This document shows, in pieces, positions 11,767 through 21,924 of a DNA stretch of 64,000 nt. The DNA is taken from assembly GCA_019973155.2 (NCBI GenBank), contig BPQB01000002.1:248001-312000 (forward strand), given 5' to 3'. Origin of the DNA: Phanerochaete sordida (taxonomy: Eukaryota > Basidiomycota > Agaricomycetes > Polyporales > Phanerochaetaceae). Numbering within the stretch: the stretch's first letter is position 1; every line of letters starts with the position of its first letter. The notes below the pieces were generated by a model. It had not been told where the DNA came from. It saw only the letters and a program-made list of their open reading frames with translations, and searched no databases. The position numbers and the translations under genes were made by a program.

Positions 11767-13275
11767 ATGTCCAGCGTGAAGGTAGACGAAGCCGGCGGGA
11801 TCAGCGTCGTCGACTTCGGGTCGTTCCTGGACGGTTCGCGGAAACAGGAGGTCGCGGACGCAATCGTGCAATCGTTCAAGGACATCGGGTTTGTGTACCT
11901 GATCAACCACGGCTTGGCCGAGGCGAAGGTGGACAGCATGTTCGACTGGGTTCGTCGGTGCCATACATTGCTATCCGTTGCGCGAGCTGACAGGTACGTC
12001 CCAGTCGAAGCGGTTCTTCGCGCAGCCCATGGACGTGAAGATGCTTGCCCCGCATCCTACCAGTGGATCTCACCACCGAGGTAAGTATGTCGCCACACGA
12101 TGCTGTTACTGCATGAAGTCAACATGCGCACATAGGCTACTCTGCGCCCGGCGTCGAGAAGGTCGTCAACCATATCTTCGACCCTGAGGAGCTCAAGAAG
12201 CGTCGCGCGCAGGCCCCTGATCTGAAGGAGAACTTTGAGTGTGGGCGTGAGGACGATCCCGTCATGCCCAACATCTGGCTGCCTGATGGCGTCTTCCCGG
12301 GATTCAAAGAGGCCTGCATGGACTTTTACTGGGTTCGTTCCTCATGCCGTCCGCTAGGGCAGCACAGCGCTCACTCGTCGCTGTAGGCATGCCATGACGT
12401 GCTGGAGGTGAACTTCCTGCGGGCCCTCGCGTTGGGGCTCGAGCTCTCCGAAGACTACTTCCTGCAATACCATAGCAAGGCGGACAATCAGCTGCGGCTG
12501 CTCCACTACCCCAGGTATTGCTCAGTTATGCCCCCTCTGCTGCTGTCCTGACGCGTCGCAGCGTCGCAGCCGAGAAACTCAAGAACGAGGAAGTCACCCG
12601 CATCGGCGCGCACAGCGACTTCGGCAGCCTGACCTTCCTCTTCCAGGACGCCGTGGGAGGGCTCGAGGTCGAGGATCCGCACTCGCCGGGGCAGTTCAGG
12701 GTACGCGATCCCGCTGTCTGATGAAAGCCACGCCGATCTCCCGCTGACCTTCCGCAGGGCGCCACGCCCGTGCCCGGCGCCGTCATCGTCAACGCCGGCG
12801 ACTTCCTGCAGCGCTGTAGGTGCCAATCTGACCCTAGCGAAGCCGCTCCGAATAACATCGCGCAGGGTCGAATGATACATTGCGCAGCACCGTGCACCGC
12901 GTTCGCGCCCCGCCCGGGTTGACGAGCGCAGATGGCATGACGCCGGAGCGCTATTCGATTCCATACGTTCGCCCCTTTGCCTCGATTGCCCGTTTCTGTC
13001 GCTGACCAGAGCTCTGGGTCGACGTCGACTGCAATCAGTTCTGCGCTCCGGTGAGCACCGGCATCTGTGAACCCTGCGCCACACGAGGCTGATGGTTCTG
13101 CAGAACTTCACTACTGTCGTTGATTGCATACCGACGACATACTCAGCCGAACGGCCGAAGAAGTACGAGCCCGTCTCCGTAAGTCGTGCTTGATCTTTGG
13201 GCTCGCACGTAGCTCGTGCTGATCCTTCCGAAGGCTGCACAGTACATCATCGAGCGTTTGAATGCGAACTACTGA
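11767..13275 (+). CDS. Fe(II)/2-oxoglutarate-dependent dioxygenase, isopenicillin N synthase-like
   Basis: Non-haem iron oxygenase of the IPNS/2OG-Fe(II) family, about 340 residues in eight or nine exons. The N-terminal DIOX_N part reads ISVVDFGSFLDGSRKQEVA and then GFVYLINHGL, the family's nucleotide-like opening. The iron ligands are the HxD pair in RIGAHSDFGSLTFLFQD (His codon 12611-12613, Asp 12617-12619) and the distal His in STVHRVRAP (12895-12897). The 2-oxoglutarate arginine region follows (ERYSIPYF near 12945). The protein ends AAQYIIERLNANY at the TGA 13273-13275. The substrate cannot be read from sequence; fungal relatives act on secondary metabolites, hormones or xenobiotics. No biosynthetic cluster surrounds it. 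Start chosen at MSSVKVDEAGG; an in-frame ATG at 11701 would add 22 residues. Confidence 0.88.
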
Positions 13276-13585
13276 CCGCTCCCGGTCTACCTCAAGCGCA
13301 TAAGCTCCGGGTTGGAAGTGTAAGGTTGAAGCGAACGGATAGGTGGCGTGGAACGTGCAGGAGAATACATTAAATACGTTACAGATTACACATACATATT
13401 GAGAGGAGCGGAGACAGCAAGGTTGAATAGGATGCAGATAAGTAAATGAACAGAAGATGTCGTGAAGGGGTATCCGTAAGAGCGAGAGGAGGAAAGCAGG
13501 AGGTAACTCGTGAGGGTCGTAAGGTGTGGGTATCCGTGGTTGGAATTTTGTGTGGCGCGGGTCGCATTCGGTAGTGTTGTTTGGG
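13276..13585. other. Short convergent intergenic region
   Basis: About 310 bp between the ends of two convergent genes, presumably their two 3' UTRs. I see no further gene; a frame running on from the minus-strand gene here is a shadow beyond its spliced stop. Confidence 0.5.
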
Positions 13586-14642
13586 TCAGAAGCCGTCCAG
13601 ACATCCATCGGTGTCCGTCATGCCGAGCTTCCACGACAGATCGCCTTTGGTGGCCTTGGGCAGAGGGATGGCTGGGAATTATCGTCTCAGATACAGTTCG
13701 CCCGCTGTGAAACAAGACGAGAGTCTCACCTGGGGCGAAGCCCGTGCGTGGAGACATCGGGCCCTCAGACTCGTCGGAGGAAGACGTGCCATCCGAAGTT
13801 AGAGAGGGCGTCCGGTCGGTCATGAGGATAGTCGCGGCACCGGCCACGGTGCGTGGCGTCGGGAAGTACGCGCTACGCTTGCCTGCAGATATCGACAGCC
13901 GTGAGCAATATATTTGTGAGGGGAACGTAGTCCACCCACCAGTCTCGATGACGGGACTGAGACCTGGGGATCCGTCAGAGTCAGAGCCAGAAATATCCGC
14001 CAGCGGAGAGAGCGGGTCGCCTGGGCCACCGAGAATCACGCTGCCCACGGGGCTGTCGTCCTCGTCCGAGTCGTCCGTGCGCAGGCAGAGCGGCGGCAGC
14101 GGCGTGCCCGGGCGCCGCATGAAGAACGCCATCGCGCGGCCGGAGTCGTCGTCGTCAGACTCGTCGTCCATGAGCGAGGCCACCGGGTTCGAGGCGCGCG
14201 CCGGTGGTGGCGAGGACGGGCCACCTGCGTACGCGAAGCTGCCGGCAGCGGCATCGATGTCCTGGCCGTCGTCGCGTACGCTGATGTGCTCAAGCCGGCG
14301 CGTGAGGTAGTCGGCGTCGGGGGCCTCCATGGGCGACTCTGCTGGTGAGTCGTTCGGCGAGATCTCGCGGCCATCGCGGTACATGCGGCGGCCGCGCTCG
14401 GGCATCTCGAGTGCGAACTGCGTGCGGCGCTCAACCTGGATCGAGGTGCGGTCGTACTCTTCCCTGCTGTACGTCGTGCCGATGGTCGTGGTCTTGCAGG
14501 GCCGTCCGAAGTGGACCTTGGAGTCTCGCAGCACGGAGGAGTCGATGGCCATCAGGTCGCTGATGGAGTGCGTGCGCGTCGGCGGTCGACCCTGGACATT
14601 TTGAAGGAACTTGTTCGCGGGGGACGGCTCGGATGGGCGCAT
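13586..14642 (-). CDS. Hypothetical acidic, Ser/Asp-rich protein
   Basis: I do not recognise the family. It starts MRPSEPSPANKFLQNVQGR at the ATG 14640-14642. An uninterrupted frame runs for 418 codons, but two introns improve the model. One is 57 nt, from GTGGGT to CTGCAG near 13945-13888, and keeps the frame. The other starts at GTGAGA near 13730 and ends at TTCCCAG, after which the reading IPLPKATKGDLSWKLG leads to a TGA at 13586-13588. The predicted protein is about 310 residues. It has a moderately conserved-looking N-terminal 130 residues (SISDLMAIDSSVL, then a basic segment) and a Ser/Asp-rich, probably disordered middle and C-terminus. The alternative unspliced end extends to 13386 and looks like non-coding translation. 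Confidence 0.65.
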
Positions 14643-15126
14643 GATATTGATAGCTGAGGGGGGTGCAAGGACGCTTGTAGGTTTCAGTAGTTATTAGTGG
14701 GTGGCCATAAGAGAGAAGGAGGAATAGAGAGGGTGCGGGGAAGAGTGTTCGGTGAGGAGCGAGCAGATGGACGCCTCTTTAAATATTGTCGCGTCGCGTC
14801 GATTCGGTTCCCACGAAACGCGTTGGACAGCGATCAACAGACTCTGGGCCACTTGCTAAAGCGCGGACCGAGTAGCAAGGTCTCATGACTGTCGCGTACC
14901 TCTACCACGGCTAGTCTTTGCCGTACTGGCAAAGCGAGATGCTAGAGCAAGGAAATTGAATTTTGGCGAATATATGGCGACGGTCTAAGGACAGATATCT
15001 GCCTACAAGTCAAAGGTCAGATATTCGTCTCCCCTTTCACTGTCAGAGGATGTATCCTGCCAACAATTTTGTGTCAGACAGACTTGAAAGTTCGAGGGCA
15101 GAACAGGGCGACTTACCAGTACCGAT
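14643..15126. other. Intergenic with possible spliced 3' sequence of the next gene
   Basis: This spacer separates two minus-strand genes. Its right part has a well-formed splice pair: a donor CTG/GTAAGT near 15115 and an acceptor TTGGCAG near 15063. The short frame after it reads DTSSDSERGDEYLTFDL and then a stop near 15005. It may be a 3' UTR intron or an alternative C-terminus of the gene ending at 15127. The left part should hold the promoter of the 14642 gene. Confidence 0.4.
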
Positions 15127-15702
15127 TCAAACAGCTTCGGCCTTCTCCTCGGTGTGCTCTGCGCCTTCGCTGTGTTGGAGAGCGGCCAGCGAGTGCCGTG
15201 GCGCGCGCTTGAGGGTGTAGCGACCATTTGGTATCGCGTCGTGCTCTGATATTTCGACTCTGTCCTTAGACGCATTCTGCTCGGCGGGATGTGCCTCCAC
15301 GGACTTGGGGACGCCGACCGCTTGCGCGCTGGGCGGGGCATCAGCAGACCCCCGCTTTCGCGGATCCCGAGCGACCCGCCGAGCTGTCATCTCCGAGAAA
15401 TAACTCTTGATTTGTTCGTACGGGTCGAGGAAAGTGAAGCGTCTTTCTGGACGGGATGGCTCGACAGCACGGAGCTCAATATGCTCGGACGTTACTGGCA
15501 GCTCCTCGGTGATGTCTCCCTCTTGCATGTCTTCCTCTGGAGAGTCGGGTGAGCAAGAGACAAGCTCACCATCACCTGGAGATGGCTGACGTTCGGGCGC
15601 AGAGGCGGATGTGGCGGCAAGTTCGTCGTCTGTGACGCGGAGCGTCGACGACGTCAGGTGGCTTGCTACTGGAGTGATAGGAGCGCTGTAGCTGGCAGCC
15701 AT
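15127..15702 (-). CDS. Hypothetical protein, 191 residues
   Basis: A single open frame from the ATG at 15700-15702 to TGA at 15127-15129. It is Ser/Pro/Glu-rich and probably largely disordered, with one more ordered, amphipathic segment in the middle (FLDPYEQIKSYFSEMTARR). The family is not recognised. A strong GT-AG splice pair begins 10-15 nt after the stop, which is close enough to suggest that the true C-terminus may differ through an upstream intron I could not place. No signal peptide or membrane helix is visible. Confidence 0.6.
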   Translation of the reverse strand: MAASYSAPITPVASHLTSSTLRVTDDELAATSASAPERQPSPGDGELVSCSPDSPEEDMQEGDITEELPVTSEHIELRAVEPSRPERRFTFLDPYEQIKSYFSEMTARRVARDPRKRGSADAPPSAQAVGVPKSVEAHPAEQNASKDRVEISEHDAIPNGRYTLKRAPRHSLAALQHSEGAEHTEEKAEAV

Positions 15703-16697
15703 TGAATGTTATGGAACGGGTTGAGTATGAAGTGTTGCGCGGCTGATGTACGATGGCAACTTGGAGAGGACGGTGTGCAGTGTCGGTGACCGCCAACAGG
15801 AGGTCATTAAATACCGAGATACATGGCTCGTCTGCCACCTGGGCCACACAAAGGGTGCGCAGCATGTGGCAATTCCTTTGTATCACAATAGTCAGCCGGC
15901 AGTATCAGCTCTTTGTCCATCAGCAAGTCCGACAAAGGTTGCCAGGCGAGTGGCAGGCGGTGGCGGAGAGCAAGGAACAGAGGCGCTTAATCGCGGGACG
16001 CTCAGAAGTGACTGGGGTCAGGTATTGTACTGACGGGACCCCGTTCGCAGGCGGACATTGCTCCGTAACTCTGTCACGCACACTTTCGTCAAGTCTGTCC
16101 AAAATGTTGACCAGGCGTGTATCTACATCTATCTTGAGTGCTTTTTGTGGTTATAATCTTCTGCCAGGTACCATCGTCAGTTTGAGAGCAGCAGAATAGC
16201 TGCCAGAGGGAGGCTGCATGCCTGAGTCGAACAGTTATCATGCTCGCCCGTCGACGAGCAGTCATGCTTGGACAAGATCTCCGGGAAGTGGATAAATCAT
16301 TGATAACGAGCCTCACTCAGCACGGCCGTCTTCCATCGGATCCCGGCTACGGACATCTCTGTCGCTGCGCCCATCTATGTTCGTTACGGCCATCCCCACG
16401 CATTGTCGCGCCTAGGTGACTGATTGACCTGATACTAGATGAGCCTACCAGGTAGGAGCAGCGCAGACACGACCCTCAATGCAAAATCAGCGCTCAGCAT
16501 CAAGGATCCCAGCACCTCTCGCAACACATGGTGTGCCTGTGCAAAGTTCTCGTTGTGATGGACTCGAAGGCTGAGACTCAAACAGCGTCGGCCCAGGCCT
16601 GGTTCCGGAGGTGGCTATAAGCCGCAGACACTCAGGATGGATCCTATCTGTCCTCGCTAGTCATACTTTCCCCAGCTATACGATCTGACCTCGCGCA
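15703..16697. other. Intergenic, gene-free (divergent promoters)
   Basis: Nearly 1 kb between two divergent genes. Open frames on both strands are short, without splice-site support or family motifs. The region must contain promoters for the 15702 (minus) and 16698 (plus) genes. No clear TATA box or repeat was seen. Confidence 0.45.
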
Positions 16698-19600
16698 ATG
16701 CCCAACGAAACAGACGTGGAGTCTAGCATAGCGAGGGCACAGACCTCCCTCCAAGTAGCACCAACGGCTGCTGACGCCGAAAAGTCGTCCAGACGGGCCA
16801 GTATTATCGGTATTGTACATTTTTCTTTGGCGACTGTTCTCGTCTAAGCAGGTTTCCAAGGCGCAATCAGCGTCGTACAGACGGAGCTAGCCAGCCCGAC
16901 GGTGCAAGCCCTCGCCCCTGTCGCTTCACAGGCGGCGCAGCTTGTGCAGTCCCAATTCAGTACCCTCACCTCGACTTGCAAGGTTCTGAGCAATGCTCTC
17001 GACGACCTCACGAAGATCCATCCGTTCGTCGCTGGTCCGTAGCGCTCATTCCAGCAAGGCACTGTCCATCGCTCTAATCGCTCGCCCGTAGTTGCCGTCC
17101 TCGCTTTCAAGACCGCGCTTCAGTTTGAGATGACACGCCGGCAAAACGACAAGCGCATCATGCTCTTGCAGTTGAAGATGAACGACACTCTCTCCGTTTT
17201 GCTCATGTACGTCGCACATTTATTCTTCTGCATTGCCGCCGTGCCCGTTCCCGACGCTTTCAAAATCCAGTCTTCGCAAGATTGATAAGACGAAGCGTGC
17301 CGATGATGGGAAGACTATCGAGGAGCGCCTCGGTGCCCGTATCAAGGCCATTGCTGCAGACATCGAAAAGTATTCTGCAATATGTGATACATTCTCGAAG
17401 AAGAAGAAAGTGGGTAAGGCCACCATTTCACCTCTGATGCCTGGCGTGAGACTGATTCCACGCTGCAGTCAAGCTCTTCCGAAGCCTGGAATGGGAAAAC
17501 AAGCTCGAAGGCTTCGCCAAGGTGTTCGAAGACCACAAGGAGGCTCTGCACGATGACCTCGCGATCTTCGCGAGCGTGGGCATCCAACAGGCCAATGAGA
17601 CACTGGGCATGGTCTCGCTGCAAGTCGAGAGCGTCAGGGACAAGACAAGCACTCTTCTCCTCCTGCAGGCCCTTCGCTCTCCTGTCGACCGCGAGCTGAT
17701 CCGGGAGATCGAGCTCAACGGCGGTGCAGATAATGTTCTCAAGGACGAGAACCTCATGCGACGCCTTGTAGGGAAGAGCGGCGACAAGGACGCCCAGGGC
17801 GACGGGAAGATGCTGTCGAAGGACGCGCAGGCGGTGCTCCTGAAGGACATCGTGCGGGACGTCAACAAGTCGTTCTCAGAGATGCTGCAAGAGAACGAGG
17901 AGCTGTTCAGCCGCAAGTTCAAGGCGCAGCAAGAGGTACTGGTGGAGGAGATGTCAAATGTAGTGCGCCGAGAAGGAGACCGGGTAATCAACACCATCAC
18001 CTCCGGCCCCCACGATCGCATCATTGACAAGGTATGGCCAAGCATCGCTCCGGGAATTCGTGTGCTGACTGGCTGCTAGGATCTGTATTTCGTCTGGAAG
18101 GAGTCGGTGCGTCGAGTAACTTAGTAGCCCTTGGCGATCTTTCTAATGTCCTCAATAACATAGGGCTGGAAGGGAACAACCAAAGCCAGGAGTCTAGTCC
18201 TTGGCCTACGTGAATACTACGCGGAGCGCCATAAGGCGAACAGTCTCCGAGAACAGCAAGCCCTCAAACAGATCGCGAGCAGCGAGCCAGATAGCACGAC
18301 CCTACAAGACGTCGCACAGGCCGCCAACTCCGGCGTCTTACCCGGCGAGGACGAATGGGCCCTAGAGTATATCACTATCTCCCGTATCCAGCCACTACTG
18401 GAGGCGTTTGACGACGACGCGTCCTCGCTTGTGTCGGTCTCCGAAGTCAACGCCTTTAGCAGTGCTCGCCCCAAAGATTGGAGGTCAGCAGCGTCGACCT
18501 CTGCTTATTATCGTCGCTGATCTCATCCTCTTAGTCTTGCGAAGTGGATGGCTTACTGGGCTGCAGGTGGCGTAGAATTCATCGAGTCTCCCTTACCTGA
18601 CATAGCTGACATTACCGTAGGCTTCCCGCTTACTCTCAACTACTACTTCCGCCGCATCCAAGTCATGCTTGCGCGGATAGGCTACGTGGTATATGAAGTG
18701 CACAACATGCGCCCAGGCAACAATGTCATTGTCAGCAAACTCATGAACGACGTTTGGCCGACACATTGCCTCGATCGAATTCTTGCTGGCGTGCACGCTG
18801 GTCCAGATCTTGCTGGTTGGAACGAAGACTTCTTCGATCGCTTCAAAGGCTATGTCGAAAGTGAAGAGGCGAGGCTCAAGAAGAGGCTAGTATCTCTCAA
18901 GTACTTCATCGATGCTCCCAATACCCTTCAGTTCGTCATTGGTTCCTCTCGCCTCGAAAAGGTGAGCTATGCCGCCGTTTTGCATGACTACAGGACGCTC
19001 AGCCTATGCAGAGCTTGTTTCCCTTAATCTACCTGCTTCTCCAACGTGCATGGCATGTGTTTCGACGCGCACGCACGGTCGATATACATCCTCAAGAAAT
19101 TACCAACATCGTCAGCTCCATAGGCACAATTTACATTGCAGCATGTGCTCGCGCGGATCATATCACAGGTATATTCCGGGCCATCTATCCTTCATATTAC
19201 AGGTGTTCATTCAGAGCATCATTCAGCAATGTGCAAGCTGCAGAATCTCGATCCCAAGGAACAGCTTCGCAAGTTCTCCCACGGAATTGTAAGTCGCTAC
19301 CGCGTGATCAATCGGGCTTCAGACTGAAGCTTCATCGCTATAGTACTACTTCAGCAAGTACGGTGAAGAATCTGACATCCTCAATACCAGCGAGTATCTT
19401 TCGGCCATCTACCTGCGGTCAAAGGACGACCACTACTTCTACTCCTACAGCGGAATCCCTCTGCTGAACCGCTTCCTCACGGTATGTGTCGTCTATTACA
19501 CCGACATCGACACTGTCAAGGAAGATCAGCCTCCGGAAGAACTCCTGTACCCGGAAATGGACCTCGACCCCCACGTCGAAGTCTACGACGAAGGCGAAGT

Positions 19601-21508
19601 CCAGCACTCTCTCATCTCGGTCGGCCTCTCGTCAGCATGGAGCGGTCACTTCTCCGTCAAGCAATTCGACGGTAGCTTCACTGGACAGGCGTCAGCAGGG
19701 GTGTTCTATCTCACGCTGCCGCCGGCTGGCGAGGACGGACTAGTCACCGGCTCAGGCATCGACGGCGCAGAAGACTTTACCGTTAAGGGAAAGCTGCAAG
19801 GAGAAGATATCACATTAATCGCGGCGTACCCAGCAACGAAGTACTGGCTCGCTGGTACTCTCAGCTCAGCTCGTGACGCCCTGGAGTTGACTTTTGCAGC
19901 GGTAGACTCCCCAGACGCCGAGGATCTGGATGCCGCCCCCAAGGACGATGCCATCGCTGGCCGCATGAAGCTCCGTCTTGCGCCAGTACGGTTCTCATAC
20001 CTTGTTCCCAGCGCTGAGGCTCTCGCAGAGAACAAGCCTCGTGCATTCTGGAAATTCGCCATTGAGAGCGTACTGAACGTCGTCCGCGCGCGAGCTGGTC
20101 ACTTTGCCTGGCCCTACCTCCAGGACCGCCGCAGAGTCAGGCAGCGCTTCATCGAGCTTCACAATCGCCTGAAGAACGACGCGCTTCCCGGGCTTCCTCC
20201 CGCCGCGCCGCCGCTCACGGAGGGTGAGTCGGAGGAGTTCGCCTCACTGGTGACGCTGTGCTCGAAGCAAGACCTCCAGCTGTACCGAAGGCTCGCCTTG
20301 ATCATGCGGCGTAAAGAGAAGGCACATTGGTCCGTCCTCGTATTTCTTCTTCTAATGCGCATCTAATTACATGCTCGCGCAGCGACCTGTCCTGCGACGC
20401 CTGTGGTGGCATCATTTATTCGCCGCGCTATGTATGTCTGGACTGCCTGTCGATCGACCCCGAGACCGGCAAGTGCGCGGACAAGGGCCTTGGAAACATG
20501 ATAGACATCTGCCCGGGCTGCATCGCAAAGCCTGCACATCGCGCAGCGGACAACAAGAACCATGTCCCCTCGCACGCGCTGTATCAGCTACGACAGGCTT
20601 CCACGAAACGCGAGGAGTGGGAGGCGTTCCTGAGTTACAGACTGATCCTCGACGAACTTCGACGCACAGGTCAGTGTGTCCGCACGCGCGTCGTGGCCAA
20701 GCATATTGACGCGAACTATTCGTTCATCAGAGGCGAAGAAGGAAGTGCACTCGCAAGCCTGTCATTACTGCCACGATGCGCTCGCCGAGGCTGAGTCGTA
20801 CTGGTATTGCATCGGGTGCGAAGGTATGTCGACTTCACTGATCCCAGCATTAACCGCGCCGTGACGCAGTTTCATACAGGGGCGACATGGATCTGCATGA
20901 AGTGCAAGGCCGAGAAGGAGGACACCTTCGTGCGCAGCGAGAATCTGTCGTACGCGAAGTACATGTCTGTCATCCAGGCGAACCGCGCCGACGCGTCGCA
21001 AGACTCCACAGCAGCCGAGGAGAGCGGTGCATCAGGGCCCTCGGAGCAAGCCAGCGATCCGGCCGCTCCCCCAGACGTCGTGGTAGACGGCCCACCAGCC
21101 CCCTCCGCTGCGGAGGTCGAGCCCACACCTACTTCTTCTGACTCGGCAGCTGCGGGCTCGCAGGACGAGGAATCGGCTGCTGCAGCTGCCCAAGAAGGAT
21201 TTGTCGTCGATGATGCGCAGGAGCCCGCAGACAGCACGCCAACGACGGCCGCGGAGCAAACCCAAGACGAAGCCAAACCCGAGGCTGGCCAGCACGAAAT
21301 CGGGCACCACCTGATCCTCTACCATCCGGCGGCAAAGACACCTGCAGAGGAGACCCGCTCCGAAGAGTCGGTGAACAGCACCCTGCTCAAGATGCAGGAC
21401 CGCCTGTCCTCCTTCGACAGCAGGCTGGAGCGCCTGGAGGGGCTCCTCGACCGTCTGGTAGGGGCGCTCGGCACGGGGCTGAAGGCCGCGGAGAGCGTCG
21501 CAGCGTAG
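16698..21508 (+). CDS. Large multidomain protein: helical bundle (MLKL-N-like), degenerate EF-hand, two zinc-finger modules, coiled coil
   Basis: About 1,250 residues over many short exons. The start is MPNETDVESSIARAQ at 16698 and the TAG is at 21506-21508. Residues about 40-400 form amphipathic helices. The segment LFRSLEWENKLEGFAKVFED and the following ANETLGMVSLQ region resemble the MLKL-NTD-like four-helix bundles of fungal proteins. Near 18390-18440 is an EF-hand-like loop (FDDDASSLVSVSEVN) followed by RPKDWSLAKWMAYWAAG, a pattern I know from Agaricomycete EF-hand proteins. A beta-rich region follows (19.5-20.1 kb). Then come two ZZ/RING-like zinc modules: CDACGG/CLDC/CPGC with HVPSH, and CHYC/CIGC/CMKC. 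A disordered Ala/Glu tail ends in a short coiled coil (LLKMQDRLSSFDSRLERLEG). The function is unknown; a signalling or cell-death role is inferred from domain analogy only. Confidence 0.75.
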
Positions 21509-21924
21509 CCGCTGGATCCTGATGTGAAGCTCACGCACACGCTGGGCAGTGTATCGTTATGCAATTTAGCCAGATATTACAGCAGATCTACAATGCGTGC
21601 ATCCATCGACGTGCGACACAGCGTACACGCTCGCTCAGAAAGGGTTCGGGAGACAGGGTCCGGTTCGCTGCGCAAGAAAGGGTCGTGCGAGAATGGGCGT
21701 GCAGATGGAATAAAGATAATGGGCAGGCTAGGTGTGGCGTAGGGTACCGGGGCGTGCGGCAAGAAGGTCGGGACGTGCGGGGAGGACGGGGGCGGGGTGT
21801 ATGCAGGGGGTATAACGGCGCGAGAGTCGTGAAGAGAGAGCGTCGAAGGCACACCGCGGACCTAGCGTCCGCGCGCGCACCGGGGACGGATCGAAACCAA
21901 TAAAAAGAGGGCGGGGCAGGCGCA
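21509..21924. other. Convergent intergenic region
   Basis: About 415 bp between two convergent stops, presumably the two 3' UTRs. The minus-strand frames here are rich in Arg, Pro and Thr with no motif and are not supported as genes. Confidence 0.5.
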
